Notes: a model not told the origin generated them from the letters alone. A DNA stretch of 64,000 nucleotides from Flammeovirga kamogawensis (GCF_018736065.1 NZ_CP076130.1:444001-508000), one strand, 5' to 3'. Shown: positions 10,532 to 19,436, counted from the stretch's first letter. Numbers and translations: made by a program.

Positions 10532-10954
10532 ATGAAAACTACTATTTTAAAATATTTAAGCGTATTTGTAGTTTACTTTATTGTAGATGTCACTTACCAG
10601 TTTGCTTTTGGAATGAACTTTAGCCAAAACATACAAGAACAAGCCGGCATAAGAGAAATCTTTGTAACAGATATTCAAAACCCTGTACTTCTCTTAATTT
10701 GGTTTGCCCTCATTACTACAGCCATCGTAAAACTTGTGGTTGAACCTGCTGTAGAAGCAAAAGATTTAAAAGCTGCTGCATTAAAAGGGTTATTACTTGG
10801 AGTTACTGCCTATGGAACGCTTGCATTACCTAATGGGTGGTCTTTAGCCAATTACCCTTTAGCATTAGTGATTGAGGTTACAATGGAAGGAGTACTCTTT
10901 GCTCCTATTGCCTCTGTAGTAACAACTTGGTGGTTAATTAAAAAAGAAGATTAA
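10532..10954 (+). CDS. DUF2177-like integral membrane protein
   Basis: 140 residues with about four hydrophobic segments (residues about 7-25, 47-66, 82-100, 112-135). The order of an N-terminal membrane segment, then an ALKGLLLG-x-x-AYG stretch and a final long helix, resembles DUF2177 (predicted membrane protein). No catalytic motif is visible and the role is unknown. The downstream Crp/Fnr gene is on the same strand 85 bp away with its own candidate promoter, so co-regulation is unproven. Family assignment is by recall of the pattern and is tentative. Confidence 0.65.
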   Translation: MKTTILKYLSVFVVYFIVDVTYQFAFGMNFSQNIQEQAGIREIFVTDIQNPVLLLIWFALITTAIVKLVVEPAVEAKDLKAAALKGLLLGVTAYGTLALPNGWSLANYPLALVIEVTMEGVLFAPIASVVTTWWLIKKED

Positions 10955-11002
10955 AAGAAAACCGCATGATTTAAGGCATACAAAAATACAGCTATATTTA
11001 AG

Positions 11003-11010
11003 TAATTTTG
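11003..11010 (+). promoter_or_regulatory. Candidate Bacteroidota -7 promoter element (TAATTTTG)
   Basis: Matches the TAnnTTTG -7 consensus, 30 bp before the ATG of the Crp/Fnr gene. No clear -33 TTG element was found at the expected distance. Confidence 0.4.
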
Positions 11011-11039
11011 AAAATAGTAAGACATAAAAAATCAAGGTT

Positions 11040-11624
11040 ATGTTAAATAAGTTTGTAACCCATATTAATAAATACGCTCCTATTACTACAGAAGAAGCTG
11101 AATATGCATTTGCCCATTTTCCTGTAAAAGAATACAAGAAAAATGAAGTATTCTTTAAAGAGGGAAGTGTGGCTACAAATATCTATTTTGTTATAGAAGG
11201 TTGTGTACGGTTATTTTATAATGTGGATGGCAATGAGAAAACAGCCTTCTTTTTTACCGAAGGAAAGTTTTTATGCGCCAACGAAAGTTTTATCAAGAAT
11301 ACGATAGCAAAAGAGAACTTTCAAGCATTAGAAAACACAACAATAATGCTCTTTCCTAAAACATTAGACCCAACTATTTTCACCAAATTCCCAAATTTTG
11401 AAATGATAGAGAAATATGCTTTAATAGATGAATTAATTACAAATAATAGAATTATTGAATCTTTTGTTACTAAATCTCCTGAAGAAAGATACATCGATTT
11501 ACTCAAAACAAATAAAGCATTATTTCAAAGAGTTCACCAACATTATATTGCTTCTTACTTAGGTATATCACCTCAATCGTTAAGTAGAATAAGAAAAAGA
11601 ATTGCAAGTGATGACCATAATTAA
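11040..11624 (+). CDS. Crp/Fnr-family transcription regulator (first of three)
   Basis: 194 residues: an N-terminal cyclic-nucleotide-binding-like beta-roll (about 20-115; VKEYKKNEVFFKEG, then NIYFVIEGCVRLF) and a C-terminal helix-turn-helix ending HYIASYLGISPQSLSRIRKR. The classical cAMP phosphate-binding arginine motif is not evident, so the ligand is unknown; the sensor may respond to redox or small molecules. The YLGISPQSLSRIR recognition helix is nearly the same as in the other two regulators in this window. It is followed on the same strand by a membrane protein and an NmrA-like oxidoreductase that are plausible targets. Confidence 0.88.
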   Translation: MLNKFVTHINKYAPITTEEAEYAFAHFPVKEYKKNEVFFKEGSVATNIYFVIEGCVRLFYNVDGNEKTAFFFTEGKFLCANESFIKNTIAKENFQALENTTIMLFPKTLDPTIFTKFPNFEMIEKYALIDELITNNRIIESFVTKSPEERYIDLLKTNKALFQRVHQHYIASYLGISPQSLSRIRKRIASDDHN

Positions 11625-11656
11625 CTTAAGTTCATAACAGTTAAAATTGTGGTCTA

Positions 11657-11664
11657 TAATTTTG
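11657..11664 (+). promoter_or_regulatory. Candidate -7 element (TAATTTTG) before membrane protein/NmrA pair
   Basis: TAnnTTTG match about 80 bp before the ATG at 11744, within TGTGGTCTATAATTTTG. A similar arrangement precedes the oxidoreductase at 31496, also downstream of a Crp/Fnr gene. Confidence 0.4.
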
Positions 11665-11743
11665 TATCAAGTTTAAAATAAACCTATAGAAAACGGATAT
11701 AAAATCCTCTTCTATTTAATACAAAATTATAACTATAAAAATC

Positions 11744-12307
11744 ATGAGTAATGCATTTTCTAAAGAGTTTTTAGGAGACACTCCAATAAAAAAAGATCAA
11801 ATAAAAATATGGGGAGTCACTCTTTTTTCTATTGGCTGTATAGTCTACAGCAACTTCACAGAATTAACCGAACTTCCCATTTGGAAAGCTATTTTATTTA
11901 TCGTTATGCTCCTCGATATTTTTGCAGGAGCAGTTGCTAACTTCACAAAATCTACACAAACACATTATAAAGAAAATACTAAAAAGAGAATCATTTTTCT
12001 ATTCAGTCACCTGCTACACATTGGCTTTCTAGTTTTAGCTATTGGGCATGCTTACTATTGTTTTGCTTTACTTGCTTATACAATTACTGGTGGGTTGATA
12101 GTAAATTTTACAACCTCTATAAAACAACAAGAAATAAATGCTGCAACAATTTTTTGTGTTGGAATACTTCTATTCTATGTCCTTTTCCCTGCCCCACACC
12201 TATTGATCTGGCTCCCTGCAATTCTATTAATAAAGTTAGTCATTGGATTTTCTATCAGACGAGAGGACAATTACTCAGCCTCAAATACAATTCAAAACAA
12301 CATCTAA
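11744..12307 (+). CDS. Integral membrane protein of unknown function
   Basis: 187 residues with about six hydrophobic segments and charged loops (KSTQTHYKENTKKR; C-terminal RREDN). I do not recognise a family. It ends 11 bp before the ATG of the NmrA-like gene, so the two probably form an operon; the upstream Crp/Fnr regulator may control them. No signal peptide, catalytic residues or repeats were seen. Confidence 0.7.
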   Translation: MSNAFSKEFLGDTPIKKDQIKIWGVTLFSIGCIVYSNFTELTELPIWKAILFIVMLLDIFAGAVANFTKSTQTHYKENTKKRIIFLFSHLLHIGFLVLAIGHAYYCFALLAYTITGGLIVNFTTSIKQQEINAATIFCVGILLFYVLFPAPHLLIWLPAILLIKLVIGFSIRREDNYSASNTIQNNI

Positions 12308-12318
12308 AACAAAGTAAA

Positions 12319-13182
12319 ATGGAAAATAAAAAAGTTTTAGTTGCTGGAGCTACTGGATATTTAGGACAGTATATCGTTAAAGAAGTTATCAAAAGAAATT
12401 ACGATGTTAGGGTATTAATTAGAAATGAAAATCAGAAAAAATATTTTAATAATGTTACTGATTTTTTTATTGGTGAGGTAACAAAACCAGAAAGTTTAAA
12501 AGGTATTTGTAATGGGATTGCTGCTGTTTATTCATCCATAGGGATTACCAGACAGAAAGATGGGCTCACATATATTGATGTTGATTATAAAGGAAATGCT
12601 AATTTATTAAATGAAGCCAAAGCCTGTAAAGTATCTTCTTTTTTATATGTTTCTGCTTTGAATGGAGACAAATTATGGGATCTGAAAATTTTTGAAGCAA
12701 AAGAAAAATTTGTGGATGAATTAAAATCATCAGAATTAAACTACACGGTAATTAGACCAAATGGCTTCTTTTCTGACATGAAAGATTTCTTAGCTATGGC
12801 TAAGAATGGAAAAGTGTACCTCTTTGGAAAAGGAAATTTTAAACTTAATCCCATTCATGGTGAAGATCTAGCAAAACTAAGTGTAGATAAAATTGGCGGT
12901 TTGGAAAATGAAATTTCTATTGGTGGCCCTGATATATTTACGCAAAATGAACTTGCCAAACTTGCTTTAGATAGTTGGAATAAACAACCATCAATTGTTC
13001 ATTTACCAGATTGGATGAGAAAATTTACTATCTGGAGTTTAAGAGCTTTTACCTCTTCTAAAACCTATGGACCAATTGAGTTTTTCCTCACGCTTATGGC
13101 ATTTGATAATGAAGCGAAGCAATACGGAACACACCATTTAGCTGACTTTTTTAAAGAAGAAGTAAAAAAAGAGAAAATTTAG
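12319..13182 (+). CDS. NmrA-like atypical SDR-family NAD(P)-binding oxidoreductase
   Basis: 287 residues opening with a Rossmann dinucleotide-binding loop (VLVAGATGYLGQYIVKE, residues about 6-22). RVLIRNENQKKYF is the usual cofactor-discriminating strand, and YVSALNGD and YTVIRPNGFFSD are typical of atypical short-chain dehydrogenases of the NmrA/UbiE-NAD-epimerase type. The open frame extends upstream to 12058 inside the preceding gene in another frame; I chose the ATG at 12319, which gives the complete Rossmann start and sits 11 bp after the preceding stop. The substrate is unknown. A hairpin overlaps its stop codon and serves as terminator. Confidence 0.85.
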   Translation: MENKKVLVAGATGYLGQYIVKEVIKRNYDVRVLIRNENQKKYFNNVTDFFIGEVTKPESLKGICNGIAAVYSSIGITRQKDGLTYIDVDYKGNANLLNEAKACKVSSFLYVSALNGDKLWDLKIFEAKEKFVDELKSSELNYTVIRPNGFFSDMKDFLAMAKNGKVYLFGKGNFKLNPIHGEDLAKLSVDKIGGLENEISIGGPDIFTQNELAKLALDSWNKQPSIVHLPDWMRKFTIWSLRAFTSSKTYGPIEFFLTLMAFDNEAKQYGTHHLADFFKEEVKKEKI

Positions 13183-13208
13183 TTGCTCAATTTTTTCAAC
13201 TAAATTTT
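13174..13208 (+). terminator. Terminator overlapping the NmrA-like stop codon
   Basis: AAAATTTAGTTG pairs with CAACTAAATTTT (12 bp) around an 11-nt loop; the stop TAG lies in the left arm. The A/T arms could act in both directions between convergent genes. Confidence 0.6.
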
Positions 13209-13218
13209 AAAAAGAGGC

Positions 13219-13245
13219 ACTACCCATTACATACGAGTGGGTAGT
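13219..13245. terminator. Second hairpin between convergent genes
   Basis: ACTACCCA pairs with TGGGTAGT (8 bp, 11-nt loop), 11 bp beyond the minus-strand RNA methyltransferase stop. It has only a short T run on the plus strand, and an A-rich stretch upstream would give U's on the minus transcript. Confidence 0.5.
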
Positions 13246-13256
13246 TTCAAAACCTA

Positions 13257-13715
13257 TTAAGACCGTGGTTTATTCAATTGCCTATCGTACATAACAATAC
13301 TACCTGCAACAGAAACATTTAAACTTAGTGGAGAATTAAATTTCACTAAAAAATGACTCTTTTCCATTGCTTGATTAGAAAGTCCATGATCTTCTGCACC
13401 TAATAAATAAACACATCTTCTTGGGTGGTGAAAGGTTTCTAAGTCCTCAGATTCGTCAGAAAGTTCTACCCCAACTATACGTGTTCCAACAGGTATATTT
13501 TTAAGGAAATCATCAAAAGTATCATAATGGTAATACGGAATAGACTTCACTGCATTATGCGTATCACAAGCTTGCTTTGCATACCTATTCCCAATTGTAA
13601 AAATATAACTAGCCCCTAAATTTTGAGCAGAACGCCATAATACACCTAAATTCTCTGGAGTTTTTCCATTTTGAATACCGATACCAAAGTATTCATTTTT
13701 AAAATTTGAATTCAT
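13257..13715 (-). CDS. SpoU/TrmH-family RNA 2'-O-methyltransferase
   Basis: 152 residues covering a compact SPOUT domain with the three family motifs: N-x-G-x-x-x-R near residue 23-29 (NLGVLWR), YLLGAEDHGL (about 109-118) and SLNVSVAGSIVMYDR (about 131-145). The trefoil knot that binds S-adenosylmethionine is made by the last two. It probably methylates a ribose in tRNA or rRNA. No extra RNA-binding domain is fused. It is a single gene, convergent with the NmrA-like gene. The precise RNA target cannot be read from the sequence. Confidence 0.88.
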   Translation of the reverse strand: MNSNFKNEYFGIGIQNGKTPENLGVLWRSAQNLGASYIFTIGNRYAKQACDTHNAVKSIPYYHYDTFDDFLKNIPVGTRIVGVELSDESEDLETFHHPRRCVYLLGAEDHGLSNQAMEKSHFLVKFNSPLSLNVSVAGSIVMYDRQLNKPRS

Positions 13716-13912
13716 TCTCGCAAGTTAATCAGAACCACTTAGAAATAGCAGATTTAATTTTGAGTTGAAGAATATTCACATCATTATCTTACCCATATTT
13801 TTCATAAACATTTATTATTTTACATGTACGCATAAACACAGAATAACAATAACTTTTGTCAGATTATCTTCATAGATTCGCTTACTTAATCCAAAACCTA
13901 AAAATAACCTAA

Positions 13913-14443
13913 ATGAAAAAGAAGAAAACGATTCTATTTATACTCTCTGGTTTACCTGCATCAGGAAAGTCAACTCTTTCAAAATTAATTGCTCAGCACT
14001 ATAAAGCCCTATATTTAAGAATTGACACTGTTGAACAAGGTTTAAGAGATTTATTACATTGTAAAGTTGAAGGAGAAGGGTACAGACTCTCGTACAGAAT
14101 AGCTAGTGATAACTTAAAACTTGGACTAAATGTGATTGCTGATTCTTGTAACCCCATAGTATTAACAAGAAAAGAATGGGATGAAGTTGCCATATCCAAC
14201 AATGCAATTCCTATAAATATAGAGGTAATTTGCTCTGACAAAAAAGAACATGAAAACCGTGTACAAACAAGAAGTACAGAGGTTGAAAATTTAATTTTAC
14301 CTACTTGGATAGACATACAAGAAAGAACCTTTTCACCATGGGAAAAAGGTAGAATACTAATTGATACTTCAAATAAAACGATAACTGCTACTTTTGACGA
14401 ATTAATTTCTAGCATAGATACCTACCTAGCCAATAACTTTTAA
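13913..14443 (+). CDS. P-loop kinase-like ATP-binding protein
   Basis: 176 residues with a Walker A motif at the N-terminus (SGLPASGKSTLSKL, residues about 13-26), an RIDTVEQ strand and later Arg-rich lid residues (ENRVQTRSTEVENL). This layout matches small P-loop kinases of the adenylylsulfate kinase/zeta-toxin/gluconate-kinase type (AAA_33). The substrate is not evident: no APS- or UNAG-specific residues can be named. It stands alone, with intergenic spacers of about 200 and 110 bp and no antitoxin-like neighbour. Confidence 0.8.
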   Translation: MKKKKTILFILSGLPASGKSTLSKLIAQHYKALYLRIDTVEQGLRDLLHCKVEGEGYRLSYRIASDNLKLGLNVIADSCNPIVLTRKEWDEVAISNNAIPINIEVICSDKKEHENRVQTRSTEVENLILPTWIDIQERTFSPWEKGRILIDTSNKTITATFDELISSIDTYLANNF

Positions 14444-14556
14444 AAGTTATCATATCAATTATTACATAGAATGAATCATCAATAAACAGAATTGATTAAA
14501 TTGACTCATTCAAAAATAATAACTGCATTAAAGCAAATCACCAAAAAAACTTAAAA

Positions 14557-15126
14557 TTGGAAGAATTAATTGAGAAGATAAAAAAAAGTATTTCGTTAAG
14601 TGCAGATGCAGAGAAATACCTTTATTCAATTATTAAGAAAAAAAATGTTTTGAAAGGTGATATTTTAATCCATCAAGGGCAAGTAGTAAAGCACACCTAT
14701 TTTGTACTTGATGGGTGTTTAAGGGCTTTCTGTATTGATAAAAATGGGAAAGAGCACACCCTACAATTTGCCGTTAAAGATTGGTGGATAAGTGATTTTA
14801 TTGCCATATATAATAACGAGTTAGCTACCCTTACGGTAGAGTGTATTAAAGAAGCAACTTGCTTAGAGTTTAAGACCAAAGACCTTGATGGAATCTATGC
14901 TCTTTTTCCAGAATTTGAGGCTTTTCAACGTAGAAATTTAGAACGACATGTGGTTAGTTTACATAAACGCATTTTAAACCAATTACAATTAACCGCAGCA
15001 GAAAGATACAACCTATTTCTATTGCAATACCCAGATATAGAACATTTTACACCAAACTATCATATTGCGTCTTATTTAGGAATAACCCAACAAAGTTTAA
15101 GTAGAATTAGGGCAGAAAAGGTCTAA
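14557..15126 (+). CDS. Crp/Fnr-family transcription regulator (second), TTG start
   Basis: 189 residues: a cNMP-binding-like beta-roll (VLKGDILIHQGQVVKHTYFVLDGCLR, split by its glycines, residues about 31-56) and a C-terminal helix-turn-helix HIASYLGITQQSLSRIR. The start is TTG at 14557: no in-frame ATG lies nearby and the beta-roll must be preserved. The ligand is unknown. It is followed 82 bp later by the Hsp31/HchA-type glyoxalase gene, a plausible target under carbonyl stress (inference). Confidence 0.85.
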   Translation: MEELIEKIKKSISLSADAEKYLYSIIKKKNVLKGDILIHQGQVVKHTYFVLDGCLRAFCIDKNGKEHTLQFAVKDWWISDFIAIYNNELATLTVECIKEATCLEFKTKDLDGIYALFPEFEAFQRRNLERHVVSLHKRILNQLQLTAAERYNLFLLQYPDIEHFTPNYHIASYLGITQQSLSRIRAEKV

Positions 15127-15208
15127 ATATCCTCTTTTTACCATAGGGTAATTTTTATAAGAAACCTGTGCTGTATATTTACATCAATAACATCAAAAGG
15201 TAAATAAA

Positions 15209-16063
15209 ATGCTTAAAAAATTACTTGGAATAGCTCCTCAATTAGAAGCCGATGGCTCATACAGTCCTTCAAAACTTGCTTTAAAATTAGGCACTGTAGA
15301 TGTATCTGATTTCGAAAATATTGCTTACACAAAATACCAAGGTAAGAAGTCAAAAATCTTAGTCATTTTTACTGAACAGAAAAACTTAAAGATGAAAAAT
15401 GGGAAATTGTTTTCTACTGGAAATCATCCGATAGAAGCCTTGTTACCTATGATGCATTTAAAAAATGCTGGATTTGATTTTGATATAGCCACCCCAAATG
15501 GTAAACCTGTCATTTTTGAAATGTGGGCATTCCCAGAAAAAGATGAAAAAGTAAAAGCATTCTATAATGAGCATACAACTAGTTTTGAAAAACCTAAAAA
15601 ATTAGGCGATTTTGTTGAAAACTCATTTGATGATTCTGACTCTTATGCAGCTGTTTTTATTCCGGGTGGGCATGGTTCTATGCTTGGAATTCCTGAAGAC
15701 GAAAACGTAAGTAAGGTCTTAAATTGGGCACATCAAAATGATTTATTTACGATCAGTTTATGTCATGGGCCAGGTTCTTTCTTAGCAACAACGCTAAACA
15801 ACCAGCCTTTCCTTTATAAAGGTTATAAGATGGCTGTTTTTCCAGATTCAGTAGATAAACAAACACCTATGATTGGTTACCTTCCTGGACATATGCCTTT
15901 TGGCTTAAGCGAGAACTTAAAGAGCTTGGGTGCTACTCTTGTTAATACCAAATCTGATAAAACTGTTTGCCTAGATAGAAAACTTATTACTGGAGCAAGT
16001 CCTCTTGCCTCTAATGAATTAGGAAAGTTAGCAGCCAATACTTTATTAGATGCATTAAACTAG
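15209..16063 (+). CDS. hchA: Hsp31-type glyoxalase/deglycase of the DJ-1/PfpI superfamily
   Basis: 284 residues, the usual Hsp31 length. The DJ-1/PfpI fold shows the nucleophile elbow ISLCHGPGSFLA with Cys-His, the upstream NHPIEALLPMMHLKNAG stretch that holds the catalytic Glu, and AAVFIPGGHGSM. These are hallmarks of HchA, which converts methylglyoxal to lactate and is reported to repair glycated proteins. No signal peptide, so cytoplasmic. Preceded by a Crp/Fnr gene and by TGTGCTGTATATTTAC about 40 bp upstream, a weak -7-like element; followed by a terminator. Confidence 0.9.
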   Translation: MLKKLLGIAPQLEADGSYSPSKLALKLGTVDVSDFENIAYTKYQGKKSKILVIFTEQKNLKMKNGKLFSTGNHPIEALLPMMHLKNAGFDFDIATPNGKPVIFEMWAFPEKDEKVKAFYNEHTTSFEKPKKLGDFVENSFDDSDSYAAVFIPGGHGSMLGIPEDENVSKVLNWAHQNDLFTISLCHGPGSFLATTLNNQPFLYKGYKMAVFPDSVDKQTPMIGYLPGHMPFGLSENLKSLGATLVNTKSDKTVCLDRKLITGASPLASNELGKLAANTLLDALN

Positions 16064-16086
16064 GAATTGATACTATAACAAGATAT

Positions 16087-16118
16087 AAAAGCGGTTTGGG
16101 AAATACTCAACCGCTTTT
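16087..16118 (+). terminator. Intrinsic terminator after hchA
   Basis: AAAAGCGGTT pairs with AACCGCTTTT (10 bp, 12-nt loop). The A/T ends let it work on either strand. Confidence 0.75.
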
Positions 16119-16206
16119 GCTATTTCTATACTGTTGTGAATTATTCTTTTTGATGACAAAAAGCTACAATTGTTTTTCTAATAACCGTTTTAGAAAATTC
16201 ATTATT

Positions 16207-16635
16207 TTACTTTTTCCATTCCATATAGGATTCCACTTCGTTAGTACTTTCATCTATTGATTCCGATAGAACACTGAACCCCTGATGTTTATAAAATTGA
16301 ATACTCCTTAAATTATTTTTATATACTTTAAGTTGAATTGTTTCTCTTTTACTTTTTATAAAGTCTAAAAGATTTTTTCCTATACCAGATCCTTGCATAG
16401 TAGTCTGAACGAATATTGCTGCAAGGTAATCTTCCACCATCGCAACAAATCCAACAATTTGCTCATCTTTTATTGCTAAATAACATTCTGAACCCGGTAA
16501 GTATTGAGTTGCCATAACTTCTTTATTCTTTTCCCAATAATCACTTGAGATAAAACTGTGTGCTTGTACAGACACCTTGTACCAAAGCTCTACTACAGTA
16601 TCAATATCTTCATTTTTTAACGCTCTTATTTCCAT
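16207..16635 (-). CDS. GNAT-family N-acetyltransferase
   Basis: 142 residues spanning one GNAT domain. The acetyl-CoA pyrophosphate loop is QGSGIGKNLLDFI (about residues 79-91, Q/RxxGxG/A type), and the C-terminal part has YKNNLRSIQFYKHQGFSV, typical of motif B in YjaB-like acetyltransferases. Cytoplasmic. The acceptor substrate is unknown. It stands 50 bp downstream of the kelch gene on the same strand, but a functional link is not apparent. Confidence 0.87.
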   Translation of the reverse strand: MEIRALKNEDIDTVVELWYKVSVQAHSFISSDYWEKNKEVMATQYLPGSECYLAIKDEQIVGFVAMVEDYLAAIFVQTTMQGSGIGKNLLDFIKSKRETIQLKVYKNNLRSIQFYKHQGFSVLSESIDESTNEVESYMEWKK

Positions 16636-16685
16636 TATTTTTTATACTTTTCAAGTAATTGAAAGAACATTTTATCTACCTCCAA

Positions 16686-17663
16686 TTAGTTTTTAATTTG
16701 CAGTTCAATTAAATCATCAATAGCTATATTACCTTCATATTCATCATTTTTCCCTCCAAGGATATATACACTATTATTGTATCCAAATACCTTATAATTC
16801 TTCTTCCTACCATAAATCAAATCATCAATAGATGCATCAAATCTACCTGACTTAATATCATAAGAATATAATTTCTTTGTTGATTTCGCCAATTCAGAAC
16901 CACTATTTATACCATTTGTAAAATAAAATTTATTATTCAAAACAGTACCTTCTTGTGAGTATTGCATCTTATTCATAAGAGGTTTAAATATTGTCCATGT
17001 ATCTTTTCTAGGATTATATTTAAACATTTCATTCTTACTCCAAACATAAAACTCATTCTTATATTTTAATGAATTTAGGCCCGAAGCTTTTCTATGGTAC
17101 GGCATTCCTTTTTTCCATTCTTTTGTTGATGTATTATATATATGAACATCATCTAAAATTTGAACTCCAGAAGATTGGCCTACATCTCTCCCATTTGCAT
17201 ATCCCCCAATTATAAAAAGTTTATTATTGTAAGATTCAACCGTAGTGAAATGAAATTTAAAGGGTAATTTAAAATCCTCTTCCCATTCATTTGTATCTAT
17301 ATTGTACACTTGAATAAGATCACTATCATAACCACCAACAAGATAAATTTTATTATTTATTATAGTTGAAGAAGCCCCTTTTTGCCTTTTAGGTATTTCA
17401 TTTATGGCTTCCCATTTATTTGTCGAAATGTCGTAAACACATACAACTCCATTTCTATAGTTAGTATTACGACTAGTTTTTAGATTTCTTGTGGATTCTA
17501 AAAAAGTATATATCTTACCTTTATATATTTCAGCCCCAAAATCATAAGCACCAGATGGCATTAAGGCTTTTTTATGAATATCAAATTTTAGTAATGTATC
17601 AGATACTGGTAATGTACTAGAAGATAGTACCAAGGTTAGTAGAAGCAATAATATAGTTTTCAT
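16686..17663 (-). CDS. Secreted kelch-repeat beta-propeller protein
   Basis: 325 residues with a signal peptide (hydrophobic residues 3-17). About five or six kelch blades are visible, with glycine pairs and spaced aromatic residues: IYLVGGYDSDLIQVYN, LFIIGGYANG, VYDISTNKWEAI, IYNTSTKEWKKG, KYNPRKDTWTIF and VYILGGKNDE. The likely location is the periplasm or cell surface. Kelch propellers bind proteins or sugars, but no ligand or enzyme motif is evident here. It is on the same strand as the downstream GNAT gene. Confidence 0.8.
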   Translation of the reverse strand: MKTILLLLLTLVLSSSTLPVSDTLLKFDIHKKALMPSGAYDFGAEIYKGKIYTFLESTRNLKTSRNTNYRNGVVCVYDISTNKWEAINEIPKRQKGASSTIINNKIYLVGGYDSDLIQVYNIDTNEWEEDFKLPFKFHFTTVESYNNKLFIIGGYANGRDVGQSSGVQILDDVHIYNTSTKEWKKGMPYHRKASGLNSLKYKNEFYVWSKNEMFKYNPRKDTWTIFKPLMNKMQYSQEGTVLNNKFYFTNGINSGSELAKSTKKLYSYDIKSGRFDASIDDLIYGRKKNYKVFGYNNSVYILGGKNDEYEGNIAIDDLIELQIKN

Positions 17664-18495
17664 TTTTGTTAGATAATTAATAGTACAAACGTATTACTGT
17701 TTATGTAAAATTTCTTGAGTGTAATTTAAAACATCAATAATTTATCCAAATTGGCAACTATCGTAAAAGAAGATATTAAAATTTCCGTTTAAAATTTGAG
17801 TAGAATTAATTAACTAGTTGTTGAAGATAGAGATCAGTCAAAGAGGCAAGTTATGCTCTATTGGTTAAACGCCCAGAGTTTGGATTTGAAGAACCTACAA
17901 ACATTCAAAAAATATTTAAACGAGAGACAGGTAAAACAGCATTGGAATTTAGACAAATAGCAAACAATTAATCTAATTTTAATTATCACGTTTTCTTCTA
18001 ATTACTTAAAATTAAATTGTGAAAGAGCAAAAAAAGACCTTGAATGAAAAGTCGACCCCTAATTGTTGTAAACAATTTATTTTAGATTATTTATCATTTT
18101 TTTAAAGTGTGGGTAATAAACACTTCCCCACAATGGATTTTTTTTAACTTGGAAAGTTTCTTTAGATCTAGAATCATGAACAACAGGAATTAAGAACCCT
18201 GCCCATTTTTATCTGATTTTAATTTTTGACAGTAGTCTTTGGCTTTATCCGAAATATTATTTGAAAGCAAAACTGATATTACTCCCACTCCTGATAGAAG
18301 TCCCCTTGGCCAACCTTTATTGTTCTGTTTAGAGAATTTAAACGATTCAGATAAATAATCTCAGCACTAACCTAGTAGATATGATGACTTGAATAGTTTA
18401 GTGAAAAAGGTCAAATAAGTTCGAATGTCGGTAATATTTGAATATGACTATCTCCTGAAGAGTAGGTATGATTTTTTAGACATTATTGGCAGTTT
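17664..18495. other. Gene-poor stretch with decayed fragments
   Basis: No intact gene in about 830 bases. It holds the AraC-like C-terminal remnant at 17834-17971 (plus strand) and a GC-containing hairpin TGTGGG (18108-18113)/CCCACA (18127-18132) followed by a T run, which may be its old terminator. On the minus strand an open stretch of 57 codons (18190-18360) ends in TAA but has no start and is preceded by an in-frame TGA, so it also looks like a broken gene end. Confidence 0.55.
17834..17971 (+). pseudogene. Remnant of an AraC-family regulator (C-terminal helix-turn-helix)
   Basis: The frame reads SVKEASYAL, then GFEEPTNIQKIFKRETGKTALEF, ending RQIANN and a stop. This is the second helix-turn-helix of AraC/XylS proteins (the usual pattern is GF-x-x-P-x-x-F-x-x-x-FK-x-x-G-x-x-P-x-x-(Y/F)R). 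An extra block (LVKRPEF) separates the two parts, a stop lies just upstream in frame, and the rest of the protein is absent. It is a decayed fragment, not a functional gene. Confidence 0.6.
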
Positions 18496-18861
18496 TTATA
18501 TTTTTTCAATTATTAATATCAATTTCAAAACCTCTTTAGAGTCAAAAATATCCTTCCCAAATCTGTTTTCTTCAAAAAAATTTATACCGATTTCAGGATC
18601 ATTGATAAATTCACTTTTATTTCTAAGTTTCCCAACAAATAAATATTCAATTTGAAAGTGATTATCATCCAATAATAGTTCTTCCCATGGTTTTTGAAAA
18701 TCAACTCCTATATCAATAGAGTTTCTTTCCATAGCTCTCGTTACTTTCTCAATACAGATAGTCTTAATGATTGAATCACTGAATTTATAGTCAAGCTCAC
18801 TATAACCTAGCCTAGTCTTCTCTTCATCGTAAAGAAATAATTGTGACAAATGTTTTTTCAT
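18496..18861 (-). CDS. Hypothetical protein, last of the cassette-like array
   Basis: 121 residues, rich in Asp, Glu, Lys and Ile, without signal peptide or membrane segments. I do not recognise a family. It sits on the minus strand with its own spacer upstream (18862-18977) that contains an imperfect hairpin and an AACG core 16 bp before its ATG, like the other small genes to its right. This favours a single-gene cassette. A plus-strand frame over its 3' half (18425-18655) is less likely. Confidence 0.6.
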   Translation of the reverse strand: MKKHLSQLFLYDEEKTRLGYSELDYKFSDSIIKTICIEKVTRAMERNSIDIGVDFQKPWEELLLDDNHFQIEYLFVGKLRNKSEFINDPEIGINFFEENRFGKDIFDSKEVLKLILIIEKI

Positions 18862-18977
18862 TTATGAATGCACCGAAACGGATTTGTATAAGATTAGTTG
18901 CGTTTATTTAAGAATAAAATTAGTAAAAAAGCCCGCGAGGACTTTGGAAAATAAACTAGAACGAGCAATTAATTTTA
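18862..18977. repeat. Array spacer 1 with nested hairpins
   Basis: Contains AAATAAAC/GTTTATTT arms around an inner hairpin CCCGCGAGG-type region, and AACG at 18877-18880, 16 bp before the start codon at 18861. Confidence 0.35.
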
Positions 18978-19436
18978 TTACTTGTTGTAACCAGTATTTT
19001 TGTCTTTTCTATGATTTTCAAACATTTCAATTGCAGTTTTCAACATTCCTATCATTCCAATTCCAAGGACAATCATTCCAACTGATATCTCGTTTAATAC
19101 GTTATTGTTATTATTAAAAAAAACATATAGACCATATATAATTAGAAATGCACATAATATACATAGATAAACTAAAGCTATTTTACCTTTATTCGGACTT
19201 TCCCAAATTCTTTTCGAGAATTTATTTTGTGTTCTGTTGGTATCTTGTAATGTTGAAAAACTAATTGCTAATCCCATAAAAATTAGCATTAAATTAAGGC
19301 TTTTAAAAATCAAGTTTGGATTACATTTAATTTGTTCAATTCCATTAAAATATGGACTTACAACAAAATATAATGCAATTAACAATAATGGGTACTGGAT
19401 GTAGCTTACATAGTGGAAAAATGTTTTAAAATTCAT
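18978..19436 (-). CDS. Hypothetical four-helix membrane protein
   Basis: 152 residues with four hydrophobic segments (about 10-30, 45-60, 88-107, 116-134) and a short charged C-terminus (HRKDKNTGYNK). No family recognised. It begins 3 bp after the stop of the 82-residue membrane protein, so the two form a bicistronic unit sharing the spacer at 19689-19770. The close pairing of two small membrane proteins suggests they act together, but function is unknown. Confidence 0.65.
   Translation of the reverse strand: MNFKTFFHYVSYIQYPLLLIALYFVVSPYFNGIEQIKCNPNLIFKSLNLMLIFMGLAISFSTLQDTNRTQNKFSKRIWESPNKGKIALVYLCILCAFLIIYGLYVFFNNNNNVLNEISVGMIVLGIGMIGMLKTAIEMFENHRKDKNTGYNK

Noticed and set aside
12058-12318. 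Upstream extension of the NmrA-like frame
   Set aside because: It overlaps the membrane protein gene in another frame and lacks protein-like text; the Rossmann start is at 12319.
13999-14415. 138-codon minus-strand frame
   Set aside because: It is the antisense shadow of the P-loop kinase gene.
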